Shown piece by piece: positions 1 through 8,347 of a stretch of 64,000 bases of DNA. The DNA is taken from the NCBI GenBank assembly GCA_050252335.1, contig JBFWLB010000002.1:61397-125396 (forward strand). The letters are read 5' to 3'. The notes below the pieces were generated by a model, which was given only the letters and a program-made list of their open reading frames with translations, was not told the DNA's origin and ran no database searches. Position 1 is the first letter of the stretch. Each line of letters begins with the position of its first letter. The position numbers and the translations under genes were made by a program. Source of the stretch: Berkiella_A sp050252335. Its GTDB lineage: Bacteria; Pseudomonadota; Gammaproteobacteria; Berkiellales; Berkiellaceae.

Positions 1-2
1 AT

Positions 3-1091
3 GACCAGCTTTGTTATAAACTATATGGCTTATTTCCAGTTCCGCTCTTTCGTGTCACATTCAAATTCAAAAAATTTTGGCAAATAAAAAAATGCACCGC
101 TATTTCTATCAGTGATGTTCCAGAATCTCATACCACTTTTCTCAATGAAGCACTGAAAGATTATTTTAATAAGAAAAGATTCACTCAATATAAAAACAAA
201 AAATATAAATTTGATTTAGCTATTCTATATGATCCTAATGAGAAGACCCCTCCCTCTGATAAAGTTGCGCTTGATAAATTTATAGAAGCCGGTGATAAAT
301 TAGGTATAAACGTTGAATTAATAGAAAAAGATGAATATAAGACCTTAGGAGAATATGATGCTTTATTTATACGGGAAACAACCTCTGTTAACCATCATAC
401 CTATCGCTTCTCAAGACGTGCCTCTAGCGATGGCTTAGTGGTATTGGATCATCCAGAATCTATCTTAAAATGCGCTAACAAAGTATATTTATCTGAACTT
501 TTAACAAAACATAATATCCCTTGCCCTCCTACTTATATTTTAAGCAAATACAATTGGAAAGATCTGTTATTTGAAATTCCTATGCCTTGTGTTTTAAAAT
601 TGCCGGATAGCGCATTTTCTCAAGGTGTTGTAAAAGTAAACGATCATCTAGAGTTAAAGACAACCTTGGCAAAATTTTTTAAAGATTCCGATCTCATTAT
701 TGCCCAAACGTTTATTCCAACTCAATTTGATTGGCGCATTGGCATCCTGAATAACGAAGCAATATTTGCATGTCGTTATTATATGGCCGATAATCACTGG
801 CAAATATATAACTGGCAAAATGAAGATCCAGAAGGCAACTTTGATGCGGTTCCTATTTATGAGGTTCCCAAAAAAGTAATAGAGGTTGCTTTAAAATCGA
901 CAAAACTCATTGGTGACGGCTTGTATGGCGTTGATATTAAACAAGCAGATAACTCTGTTTATGTAATTGAAATCAACGATAACCCCAATATCGATCATGG
1001 TGTAGAAGACACATTATTGGGAGATGAGTTATACTTTAAAATAATGAACTACTTTCTAAAAAGAATACATCATGCACATGGATATACCTAG
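3..1091 (+). CDS. RimK-like ATP-grasp ligase with RLAN N-terminal region (5' end cut by window)
   Basis: The frame is open from base 3, so the gene begins upstream of the window; a GTG near 438 is only an internal codon. The 362 visible residues contain the conserved FIRETTSVNHHTYRFSRRA segment (about fragment residues 122-140), which marks the RLAN region of RimK-family proteins. This is followed by an ATP-grasp domain ending in the metal-binding EINDNPN motif (about 323-329). ATP-grasp ligases of this kind join a carboxylate to an amine through an acyl phosphate; the substrate here is unknown. The 3' end overlaps the GCS2 ligase gene by 20 bases, which in turn overlaps an N-formylglutamate amidohydrolase gene. 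This operon combination is typical of predicted peptide or amide-modifying pathways. The family call is secure and the substrate is not. Confidence 0.88.
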   Translation, partial: DQLCYKLYGLFPVPLFRVTFKFKKFWQIKKCTAISISDVPESHTTFLNEALKDYFNKKRFTQYKNKKYKFDLAILYDPNEKTPPSDKVALDKFIEAGDKLGINVELIEKDEYKTLGEYDALFIRETTSVNHHTYRFSRRASSDGLVVLDHPESILKCANKVYLSELLTKHNIPCPPTYILSKYNWKDLLFEIPMPCVLKLPDSAFSQGVVKVNDHLELKTTLAKFFKDSDLIIAQTFIPTQFDWRIGILNNEAIFACRYYMADNHWQIYNWQNEDPEGNFDAVPIYEVPKKVIEVALKSTKLIGDGLYGVDIKQADNSVYVIEINDNPNIDHGVEDTLLGDELYFKIMNYFLKRIHHAHGYT

Positions 1092-2316
1092 AAAATTAAA
1101 ACATTCTCTCTTTTCTGTTCTTGGCATTGAAATTGAATATATGGTGGTCAATCAAACGACATTAGATATTCAACCCATTGTAGATACCGTATTTGAAAAA
1201 ATTGCAGGCGAAATAACCAATGAGATTCAGCGCAATCATGTTGCACTAAACAATGAATTGGCCTTACATGTTATTGAGCTAAAAACAAACGGCCCTACGG
1301 ACAATCCATGGCAAGCTCAGTTAGATTTTCAAAATGAACTTAATTATTTAACACAGCTTTTAGATGAAAAGAATTGTAAATTAATGCCTACCGGCATGCA
1401 CCCATGGATGAATCCTGCTCATGGCGTAAAATTGTGGCCTCATGGTGATAAAAGCATTTATGAAATGTATCACAAAATATTTGACTGTCGTGGTCATGGT
1501 TGGTCAAATTTACAAAGTGTGCATATTAATCTCCCTTTTGCAAATGAGAATGAGTTTATAAAACTACATAATGCCATTCGGTTACTCCTACCGCTTACGC
1601 CTTCTTTATTTGCCAGCACGCCTATTTGTGAAAATAAAGCAACGGGAAGTCTGTCTACTCGATTAACCTATTATGCTAATAATCAAAAAAAGATACCGGA
1701 AATTAGCGGCGATGTGATTCCTGAATATATTGAAGGATTCTCTGATTATTATGACACTATTCTAAATCCAATGTTTGATGCCATTGCGCCTTATGATCCT
1801 GAAAAAATCTTGCAAGAAGAGTGGCTTAATTCTAGAGGTGCAATCACACGTTTTGATAGAGATGCCATTGAAATACGTGTTGTAGATTCTCAAGAATGTG
1901 CACTTGCTGATTTTGCCTGTGCTGCTGCAATTACGGGCATTTTAAAATATATCATCACAAACACAGATGCTTATTTGCAAAATCCGCTGGATAATCAATT
2001 ATTAAAACAGATATTTTTTCAAACTATTCAAGAAGGTATGACCAGCGAGATTAATCAAAAAACATGGATAGAACAGTTTGACTTAGCTAAAAATAAATAT
2101 GCAACAGCAAGACATTTATGGGAAGATTTATTGATCAAAAGTGCAATATATATCCCTACTCCGTTTCATGCAACTTTGGAATATATATTAGCCAACGGCA
2201 ATCTGGCTGAACGCATACTCAAAAGTTTACCCAAAGTATTTAAATCTCAAGATCTATATCCGCTGTACAATAAACTTTGTCAGTGTTTACAAGAAAATCA
2301 ATTATTAAAAATATGA
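1072..2316 (+). CDS. GCS2-family carboxylate-amine ligase (glutamate-cysteine ligase-like)
   Basis: The 414-residue product begins with the GCS2 signature GIEIEYMVV (about residues 18-26), followed by NNELALHVIELKT (about 60-72). These are the acidic and amide residues that bind ATP-metal in the glutamine-synthetase-like fold. Family members form gamma-glutamyl or related amide bonds. It lies between a RimK-like ATP-grasp gene (20-base overlap) and an N-formylglutamate amidohydrolase gene (ATGA overlap at 2313), so the three are probably translationally coupled. A second ATG six bases downstream is an alternative start. The true substrate cannot be read from sequence; classic glutathione synthesis is possible, but the context favours a dedicated amidoligase pathway. 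Confidence 0.85.
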   Translation: MHMDIPRKLKHSLFSVLGIEIEYMVVNQTTLDIQPIVDTVFEKIAGEITNEIQRNHVALNNELALHVIELKTNGPTDNPWQAQLDFQNELNYLTQLLDEKNCKLMPTGMHPWMNPAHGVKLWPHGDKSIYEMYHKIFDCRGHGWSNLQSVHINLPFANENEFIKLHNAIRLLLPLTPSLFASTPICENKATGSLSTRLTYYANNQKKIPEISGDVIPEYIEGFSDYYDTILNPMFDAIAPYDPEKILQEEWLNSRGAITRFDRDAIEIRVVDSQECALADFACAAAITGILKYIITNTDAYLQNPLDNQLLKQIFFQTIQEGMTSEINQKTWIEQFDLAKNKYATARHLWEDLLIKSAIYIPTPFHATLEYILANGNLAERILKSLPKVFKSQDLYPLYNKLCQCLQENQLLKI

Positions 2317-3077
2317 AAATTGGCTATTTAATTACCTGTGAACATGCAAGCAATAAAATTCCTAGCAAATATAAATCGCTGTTTGCACCTCATACAAAGC
2401 TATTAGAAACACATAGAGGCTGGGACATTGGCGCATATCAATGCTATCAAGAAATTATAAAAGCTATACCTTGCCAATCTCAATACGCAAGGTGGAGTCG
2501 TCTTCTGATTGAACTGAATCGTTCACTGCATCATCGTTCTTTATTTTCTGAAATCACCCAAACATTAGATGCAGATGAACGTAATAAGATCATTCACGAT
2601 ATATATGTACCCTATAGAGAAGCAATCCATCAAAAAATAAAACAACTGCTTTCTAAACATGATCGTATTATTCATATTTCTGTGCACAGCTTTACGCCTA
2701 AAATGAATCATGAAGTTAGAAATGCCGAAGTTGGTTTATTGTATGATCCTAAAAGACCTTATGAGCGTGATTTTTGCTTTCGTCTCAAACATCATATTAA
2801 ATGCGAAAATAAAAATTTAAGAGTAAGAATGAATTATCCCTATTTAGGAAGCAGTGATGGCTTAACAACGGCTTTAAGAAAAATTTACGCAGAAAAATCT
2901 TATATTGGCCTTGAGCTAGAATTAAATCAAAAATTAATGTTAGATAAAAATAAACAACATGCTTTCATTCAGAATATTGTGCATGCCTTACAAAAAACTA
3001 TTCATATAGTCACAGCAGATGAATTTTCGAGTAGGCGTCGAGCCTCGAGCAACCGGAACGTACACAAAAGTACATGA
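2313..3077 (+). CDS. N-formylglutamate amidohydrolase family protein
   Basis: The start is taken at the ATG that overlaps the upstream TGA (ATGA). A longer reading from 2277 would run back into the GCS2 gene. The product shows the family motifs CEHASNKIP near the N terminus, HRGWDIGAY (about 43-51) and HISVHSFTP (about 123-131), which carry metal and substrate ligands. Family members release formate or an amine from N-acylated glutamate-like compounds. In the RimK-GCS2 setting it may trim or recycle the ligase product, which is inference. The last 24 or so residues are encoded by an R1 repeat that begins at 3005, so the natural C terminus was probably replaced when the repeat inserted. Confidence 0.85.
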   Translation: MKIGYLITCEHASNKIPSKYKSLFAPHTKLLETHRGWDIGAYQCYQEIIKAIPCQSQYARWSRLLIELNRSLHHRSLFSEITQTLDADERNKIIHDIYVPYREAIHQKIKQLLSKHDRIIHISVHSFTPKMNHEVRNAEVGLLYDPKRPYERDFCFRLKHHIKCENKNLRVRMNYPYLGSSDGLTTALRKIYAEKSYIGLELELNQKLMLDKNKQHAFIQNIVHALQKTIHIVTADEFSSRRRASSNRNVHKST

Positions 3078-3131
3078 GGATTGCGAGATGGCGAAGACAA
3101 CACCCTTGAAAACTCATGTGCGAAGACTATA
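3005..3131 (+). repeat. R1 dispersed repeat, copy 1
   Basis: This element begins TATAGTC, ends GACTATA and contains the internal arms CGAGCCTCGAGCAACC and GAGGATTGCGAGATGGCG, which recur in other copies. It covers the 3' end of the amidohydrolase gene and the gap to the MATE gene. It has no coding capacity of its own. The inverted ends and small size suggest a MITE-like element, perhaps moved by a transposase in trans. Confidence 0.8.
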
Positions 3132-3156
3132 GCAGGCCAATCACTTTGGAAGCACC

Positions 3157-4557
3157 ATGACACAAACACAACAAACTATGTTTAATCCACTCACCAAATA
3201 CCCTGTTGGTAGCTTAAGGGAAATGACCACACTTTCAATCCCTTTAATGCTAAGCGCTTTATCTGGCGCTCTAATGATGTTTTTTGATCGCTTTATATTA
3301 GCGCACTACTCAATTTCAGCAATGAATGCTGCGGTTACTGCAAGTATGTCCGTGCTTGTTTTCCAAATACTGGTAATCGGTGTGGCAAGTATTGCTGAAG
3401 TGTATGTTGGGCAACATTATGGCGCGAAAGAATATAATAAAGTGGCCTCCCCTGTCTGGCAAATGATTTGGTTTTCTCTAGCCTGTAGTCTTATTCTTAT
3501 TCCAATAGCCCAACTGGTTCCTGAAGCATTTATTCCTGAGCGCTTTCACACAGAAGGTGCTCCCTATTTTAAAATCTTACTGAGCTTTTCTGCGCTTGTG
3601 GGTATGAATGCTGCGCTTTGTGCTTTTTTCATAGGGCAAGGTAAAGTAAAACTTATAACCTATGTTGTTATATTCGGCAATATTATTAATATAATTGCTG
3701 ATATCATACTTATCTTTGGTGTTTCATCCTGGCTTGAGCCTATGGGAACCAAAGGCGCAGCAATTGCAACCATTATCTCGCAACTCTTTCAATGTTGTAT
3801 TTTATTTTTTGTCTTTTTGAATAAAGCTAATCGCTCACGATTTAATACACATATCATCAAATTCGATTTTTACTATTTTTGGCAATGTTTTAAAATTGGT
3901 TTTCCCAATGCCTTGGGTCATATGATTGAATTTGCAGCTTGGAGTATTCAGCTCCACCTCCTATCGATGGCAAGCGTTTATCATATTACCGTTGCTACGA
4001 TTGGACAAAGTATCTTTGGTCTTGTTGCTTTTACAACAGAAGGCTTACAAAAAGCAATCATTGCCATTGCATCAAATTTAATAGGAGCAAAGCATTATGC
4101 CCCTATTAAGCGCGTATTCCGATCTGCTTTTTCATTACACTTGATTATTGCTTTATTAATTGTTACACCACTTGCGCTCCATCCAGAATGGTTTCTCAAT
4201 GATTTTCTGACAGCAGAGAAAGATCCTTATATGATTCAAATGGTATTTACCTATGCTAAGGTAGCTGCCTATTGGATATTTTTGTATTTTATTTTTGATG
4301 GAATTGTATGGATATGTGCTGGATTCTTAACCGCCCATAAAGACACGGTTTTCATTTTATGTGCAAATGCTTTTAATGCTTGGTTTTTCGCCTTGCTACC
4401 CACTTATTGGTTTATTGTTGTTAAGCACAATACGCCAGATAAGGCTTGGGCAATGATTGTGATATATGGCTTTGTTAATATGCTTTGCTTTGGATGGCGA
4501 TTACATTCAAAGCTAAAACAGAATGTTATTCATTCTCCAAAAGAAACTCTTAGTTAA
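3157..4557 (+). CDS. MATE family multidrug/sodium antiporter-type efflux protein
   Basis: The 466-residue hydrophobic protein has about twelve predicted membrane segments. The N-terminal stretch (SIPLMLSALSGALMMFFDR, about residues 28-46) and the following VGQHYGAKEY match the conserved first helices and loop of MATE exporters. Two halves of similar pattern are visible, as expected for this fold. Members export cationic drugs or metabolites using a sodium or proton gradient at the inner membrane. It follows the R1 repeat and precedes the rhomboid gene by about 20 bases on the same strand. The substrate cannot be predicted. Confidence 0.88.
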   Translation: MTQTQQTMFNPLTKYPVGSLREMTTLSIPLMLSALSGALMMFFDRFILAHYSISAMNAAVTASMSVLVFQILVIGVASIAEVYVGQHYGAKEYNKVASPVWQMIWFSLACSLILIPIAQLVPEAFIPERFHTEGAPYFKILLSFSALVGMNAALCAFFIGQGKVKLITYVVIFGNIINIIADIILIFGVSSWLEPMGTKGAAIATIISQLFQCCILFFVFLNKANRSRFNTHIIKFDFYYFWQCFKIGFPNALGHMIEFAAWSIQLHLLSMASVYHITVATIGQSIFGLVAFTTEGLQKAIIAIASNLIGAKHYAPIKRVFRSAFSLHLIIALLIVTPLALHPEWFLNDFLTAEKDPYMIQMVFTYAKVAAYWIFLYFIFDGIVWICAGFLTAHKDTVFILCANAFNAWFFALLPTYWFIVVKHNTPDKAWAMIVIYGFVNMLCFGWRLHSKLKQNVIHSPKETLS

Positions 4558-4577
4558 AATTTTTTAAAGGATTAAAG

Positions 4578-5162
4578 ATGATCGAAGAATTAGGTTTGCA
4601 ACTTAACCAATTCATGGAGGTTTCAAAAGTTCATTTACCCAAAATGCTGTGGATCATTGTAGGTTTATGGGTCTTTAGTATTATTAACTTTAGATTAGGA
4701 AAACCATTCAATGTTTTAGGTATTGTACCAAGGCGCCCCCGTGGTTTATTTGGTATTGTCTTTGCTCCTATTTTGCATAGTAATTATAACCATTTATTTT
4801 TTAATACAATTCCATTATTCTTTCTTGGTCTCTTTGCTATGTCCTTGGATGAAACACGGTTTTATTGGGCAACTGGCATTATTACAATCCTTGCAGGTCT
4901 ATTTGTATGGTTATTTGGTCGCCGTGGCAATCACGTAGGTGCCAGTGGATTGATTGCAGGTTATTTTGGATATCTGATGGGAGAGGCGGTTCAACGTCCC
5001 ACCATTACCGCATTATTTTGTGGCGCTATTGCTTTATATTACTTTGGCGGTATCATAACAAGCCTTTTCCCCAGTGAAGAAAAAACTTCATGGGAAGGAC
5101 ATTTATTTGGATTTCTCTCTGGTATCGCTACTATTTTTATATGCCAATATCTTAACTTATGA
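4578..5162 (+). CDS. Rhomboid family intramembrane serine protease
   Basis: This 194-residue membrane protein carries the rhomboid hallmarks: an HxxxN motif (H72 to N76), the catalytic serine in GASG (S123) and the catalytic histidine in WEGHLFG (H175). All are in the correct order, with about six hydrophobic segments. Rhomboids cleave transmembrane proteins within the bilayer. An AAAGGATTAAAG ribosome-binding region precedes the ATG. Its TGA overlaps the ATG of the next gene (ATGA at 5159), so the two are likely coupled. The substrate is unknown. Confidence 0.87.
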   Translation: MIEELGLQLNQFMEVSKVHLPKMLWIIVGLWVFSIINFRLGKPFNVLGIVPRRPRGLFGIVFAPILHSNYNHLFFNTIPLFFLGLFAMSLDETRFYWATGIITILAGLFVWLFGRRGNHVGASGLIAGYFGYLMGEAVQRPTITALFCGAIALYYFGGIITSLFPSEEKTSWEGHLFGFLSGIATIFICQYLNL

Positions 5163-5986
5163 TAAAAAAAATTACGCCACGCTCAATACATTTTCATTAT
5201 AAAGACAGTTATCCTAAATACTGGTTTGATAATGATGTTGTCAAAACTTATCACGCAAATGTGCTTGCAGCCTATATTCCATACACAGAGAAATTCATCA
5301 TCAATTGTGTTAAGGCATATCGAACAAAAATCAAAGATCCGCAGCTCCAAAGTGATGTTAAAGCATTCATTCAACAGGAGAGCTATCATACAAGAGAGCA
5401 TTTTAAATTTTTAAACAAAATTGTGCTCCCTCATTATCCTAAGCTAAAAGTCACGCGTTATAAATTTTTCATTTTACTTATTTTAACGATTGTGAGCGGA
5501 AAAAAGGTGCGACTGGCAATGACTGCGGCAGGGGAACATTTTACTTCTGTTATCTCCGATCTTTTCCTTTCCTCGCCTGAACTTTTTAAAGGAATTGATC
5601 CCACACTGGCTGAATTTTGGAGATGGCATTTTATTGAAGAAATTGAACACAAAGCTGTCACTTTTGATTTGTTAAAAGAAGCAAAATGTGGCTATTTTGT
5701 AAGAGCATACGGATTTGTGCTTGCGACACTGTTTTATATCAGTGGGATGTTAAGACCTTATTTACAAATGGCTTACAAAGATAAACTTTTGCTATCCCCG
5801 TCTTTTTATCTCAAAAGCATTAATTATTTCTGGGGAAACCCAGGCATCATGAGAAAATGCTTTATTCCCTATATTCGTTTTCTTAAACCAAACTTCCACC
5901 CCTGGCAAGTTCATAACGACCACTTAATCGATAAATGGCTGAAAGCTTCTGAAATTATAAACAAGTCCCCTACGCCTGAAAGCTAA
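5159..5986 (+). CDS. Metal-dependent hydrolase-like protein (PF10118 type)
   Basis: The 275-residue protein contains QQESYHTREH (about residues 67-76) and EEIEHKAVTFD (about 160-170). These Glu/His clusters, spaced along a helical protein, match the predicted metal-binding residues of the PF10118 'metal-dependent hydrolase' family and resemble di-iron helical bundles. The enzymatic role is not established. The start overlaps the stop of the rhomboid gene by one base. One or two hydrophobic segments in the middle suggest membrane association. Confidence 0.75.
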   Translation: MIKKITPRSIHFHYKDSYPKYWFDNDVVKTYHANVLAAYIPYTEKFIINCVKAYRTKIKDPQLQSDVKAFIQQESYHTREHFKFLNKIVLPHYPKLKVTRYKFFILLILTIVSGKKVRLAMTAAGEHFTSVISDLFLSSPELFKGIDPTLAEFWRWHFIEEIEHKAVTFDLLKEAKCGYFVRAYGFVLATLFYISGMLRPYLQMAYKDKLLLSPSFYLKSINYFWGNPGIMRKCFIPYIRFLKPNFHPWQVHNDHLIDKWLKASEIINKSPTPES

Positions 5987-6002
5987 AATTTTTCTCTCAA
6001 TT

Positions 6003-7291
6003 AGGACATCCATATATCTTTATTCAGGACAGCCATAAATTGTTAATTCATAATTTATAGAAGAACAGAATAATTTTAGGAAAAAGAGGAAAAAGTAATT
6101 ATTACTTTGCTCATAGATAAGTCATTATTCAAATAAATTATAAAAAACAGGAAAATTTTAGTCTAAGATAGTTATGCGGTGTGAGTATTAGAATAGCTTT
6201 TCTTCGCTTGGGTAATGCCTTTTAAGCCTTTTCGATTTTCTTTAGAAAAATTCAATAATAAAATTTCACTCCCCACTGCATGAGCGAAGCTTTTGCCTAA
6301 ATTTTTAACTAATGAGATCCAATGAACAGGTTTGAATTGCAATCGAGTTAAGATAGGTGCTAGATGCTCAGGAATAGAGCCTGCTTCTTTATCGTCTCGA
6401 ATCATTCGCCCTGTATAATCCACAAGCTCTAAATAATCAGAAAGCTTAAAATCGATAGCATGAGAATGATTTTTTGAAATATTTACAAAAGGGACTAAAG
6501 ATTTGGGCTGAGAGAGGTTATTGTATACATCTGCCCTTTCGCGTTTTTGTTGTTTGATAGATTTTAGATTATTAATCTTTAATTGTTTAGAAATATGCTG
6601 AATACGTTCATAAATAGAGGTAAATTCTGATTCTTCTGGTGTTTTTGTAATTCCTGCTCTAACAGGATTTAAATCGACATAAACCATGGCACTTAAAAGT
6701 GCGCCCTCATCTAACAAGGCTTGGGATTTGAAGCGCCCCTCCCAAAATCGACCAGCGGTATCGTCCTCTTCATTCACATCACGTGCTATTTTTTCATTCA
6801 AGCAACGCATGAACCAGCTGATGCTTGTTAAGCGTTCTTTCCAAAGCTGAATTTTTTGACTTAAATGTTTATTTTCTTTGGCATCTTTGGGAAAAATAGC
6901 TGACCAGCGATGAAATATTTCTTTTTCTGACCAATTTTCAGCTACTTTATCTTCTACATATAAAACAACATGATAATGATTGCTCATGATGGCATAAGCA
7001 CAGATTTTAATGGCAAAAATATCTGCTAAATATTTTAATCGATCAACAATCCATTCTTTTCTATGAGAATAATCTCTTTGTGTTAGCTCATCAAAACCAC
7101 ACAGAAAACTACGGCGCACACAGCGATTCATGACGTGATAATACGGCGTTGCATTCAAATCGATTTGTTCTGAGCGAGCTAAGGTCATAAGCTAAAATAA
7201 TTTCCCTATTACAGGAACCGATTCTAGCTCAGAAAATTTAGGTGCATCAACTTATTTTTGGCTGTCCTATAAAAAGATATATGGGTGTCCT
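6003..7291 (-). mobile_element. RAYT transposon with terminal inverted repeats
   Basis: A 38-base sequence at 6003-6040 recurs inverted at 7254-7291 with only a few mismatches. Both ends share AGGACA-C/T-CCATATATCTTT and a second GGACAGCCA box. The pair brackets a single transposase gene (6172-7188). This directly delimits an IS-sized unit of about 1.3 kb. Whether it is mobile today is unknown. Target-site duplications are not obvious. Confidence 0.75.
6172..7188 (-). CDS. REP-associated tyrosine transposase (Y1_Tnp / IS200-like)
   Basis: The 338-residue product has the HUH nuclease motif in SNHYHVVLY (H71 and H73) and the downstream RFWEGRFKSQALLDE and YVDLNPVRAG segments. These are typical of RAYT-type single-strand transposases related to IS200/IS605. 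Such enzymes nick hairpin-containing DNA through a tyrosine. The C-terminal 130 or so residues extend beyond the core nuclease domain, as in longer RAYT relatives. The gene lies inside a pair of 38-base inverted repeats. It appears intact. It could mobilise the flanking element or related repeats, but neither R1 nor R2 ends match its termini. Confidence 0.87.
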   Translation of the reverse strand: MTLARSEQIDLNATPYYHVMNRCVRRSFLCGFDELTQRDYSHRKEWIVDRLKYLADIFAIKICAYAIMSNHYHVVLYVEDKVAENWSEKEIFHRWSAIFPKDAKENKHLSQKIQLWKERLTSISWFMRCLNEKIARDVNEEDDTAGRFWEGRFKSQALLDEGALLSAMVYVDLNPVRAGITKTPEESEFTSIYERIQHISKQLKINNLKSIKQQKRERADVYNNLSQPKSLVPFVNISKNHSHAIDFKLSDYLELVDYTGRMIRDDKEAGSIPEHLAPILTRLQFKPVHWISLVKNLGKSFAHAVGSEILLLNFSKENRKGLKGITQAKKSYSNTHTA

Positions 7292-7306
7292 GAAGGGAGA
7301 GAATGG

Positions 7307-8146
7307 TTATTTGGTAGCTCGGACAAGGATGTATTTGAAAGGAAAGCCTTTATGAGCACATATTGCAGCAATAAGCTTTACCGAGGGTAAAACATTTAAT
7401 TTCTTCTTTATATTTCTCTGCTTTAAATAACTAAAAAGCCCCGTAAAGACTCGCTTTGAAATATCTTCAATTTGAATATCCTTGAAGCCAACACGCTCTA
7501 AATGGCTAGCATAATCTTTCAAGGGACCAATATTACCTTCCGGACAATGCCCCACCCTTTCTAAATATTTTAAAGCGTACTTCCAATAAAAATTAAGTGG
7601 AGAATCATGCAAAACAATATCCGCTATCGCTATAGCACCACCCGGCTTTAAAACACGATATGATTCCTTCATGAAATTAAGTTTTGTATCAAAATGCATT
7701 GCGGATTCAAGTGCCAATACTCTGTCAAAGCTATCCGCAGAAAACGGCATGCTTGTTACATTTGCCTTGATAAAATTCTGCTCTAAACTTGAAAATTGTG
7801 TACGAGCAACATCAAGCTGCACACTTGATAAATTAATACCCACAATTTTATTTAAATCATATTTCTCTTTCCATAAAGCACACTCCTCACCAAAACCACA
7901 ACCAGCAGATAAAACTGTTTGCTTTGAATTTAATTGTGCATGCTCAGACAATTTTAGCGCAAGTTGCTCGCACGCTTCATCATAATCAAGACCTTTAGAC
8001 CAATAGCCTAAATTAAAAAAGCGCTTCCGTGCGTTTAAAAAATTCTCATAGCGCACACCATCATATAATTGTCCAGGATTAATAATCCTGCGCCCAAAGC
8101 TCATTTTGGCAAGCAAACATAAATCGAGCATTGATTGTTTAAACAT
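7307..8146 (-). CDS. Class I SAM-dependent methyltransferase
   Basis: The 279-residue protein shows the SAM-binding glycine loop LSAGCGFGEE (about residues 80-89), an acidic residue after strand 2 (IVGINLSS), and the later DRVLALESAMHF and RVLKPGGAIAIADI segments. These are typical of UbiE/CFA-like small-molecule methyltransferases. The N-terminal segment with YENFLNARKRFFNLGYWSKG is also typical of lipid or polyketide methyltransferases. The substrate is not predictable. The gene stands alone between the transposon and the SNARE-like gene, on the same strand as both. Confidence 0.82.
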   Translation of the reverse strand: MFKQSMLDLCLLAKMSFGRRIINPGQLYDGVRYENFLNARKRFFNLGYWSKGLDYDEACEQLALKLSEHAQLNSKQTVLSAGCGFGEECALWKEKYDLNKIVGINLSSVQLDVARTQFSSLEQNFIKANVTSMPFSADSFDRVLALESAMHFDTKLNFMKESYRVLKPGGAIAIADIVLHDSPLNFYWKYALKYLERVGHCPEGNIGPLKDYASHLERVGFKDIQIEDISKRVFTGLFSYLKQRNIKKKLNVLPSVKLIAAICAHKGFPFKYILVRATK

Positions 8147-8285
8147 ATGCTTTACAAATCCATTTCTTTATATAATAGAGACAGCACTTTGTATTTTATC
8201 AGCTAATGCATGATGAATATAGCTGTCGATTTTTAATTCAGAATTATAAACAACTATACTTTTTATTAGCTGATTGGCTAATACT

Positions 8286-8347
8286 TATAGCCGCAGCACA
8301 TGAGAATTGCGAGAAGGCAAAGACAATGCCCTAGAAAATTCATTCTA
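8286..8347 (+). repeat. R1 dispersed repeat, truncated copy
   Basis: This short stretch carries TATAG, then the arm GAGAATTGCGAGAAGGC, then AAAATTCATTCTATC, matching one half of the longer R1 elements. It ends at the stop codon of the SNARE-like gene (TAG at 8345-8347, read on the minus strand), so the terminal repeat sequence supplies that stop. Confidence 0.55.

Noticed and set aside
438..1091. A separate short ATP-grasp gene starting at GTG 438
   Set aside because: The frame is open from base 3 and encodes the conserved RLAN-associated sequence upstream, so this is only the 3' part of a longer gene.
4723..5077. Two short plus-strand ORFs inside the rhomboid gene
   Set aside because: They are shadows in other frames of a gene with an intact catalytic Ser/His pair.
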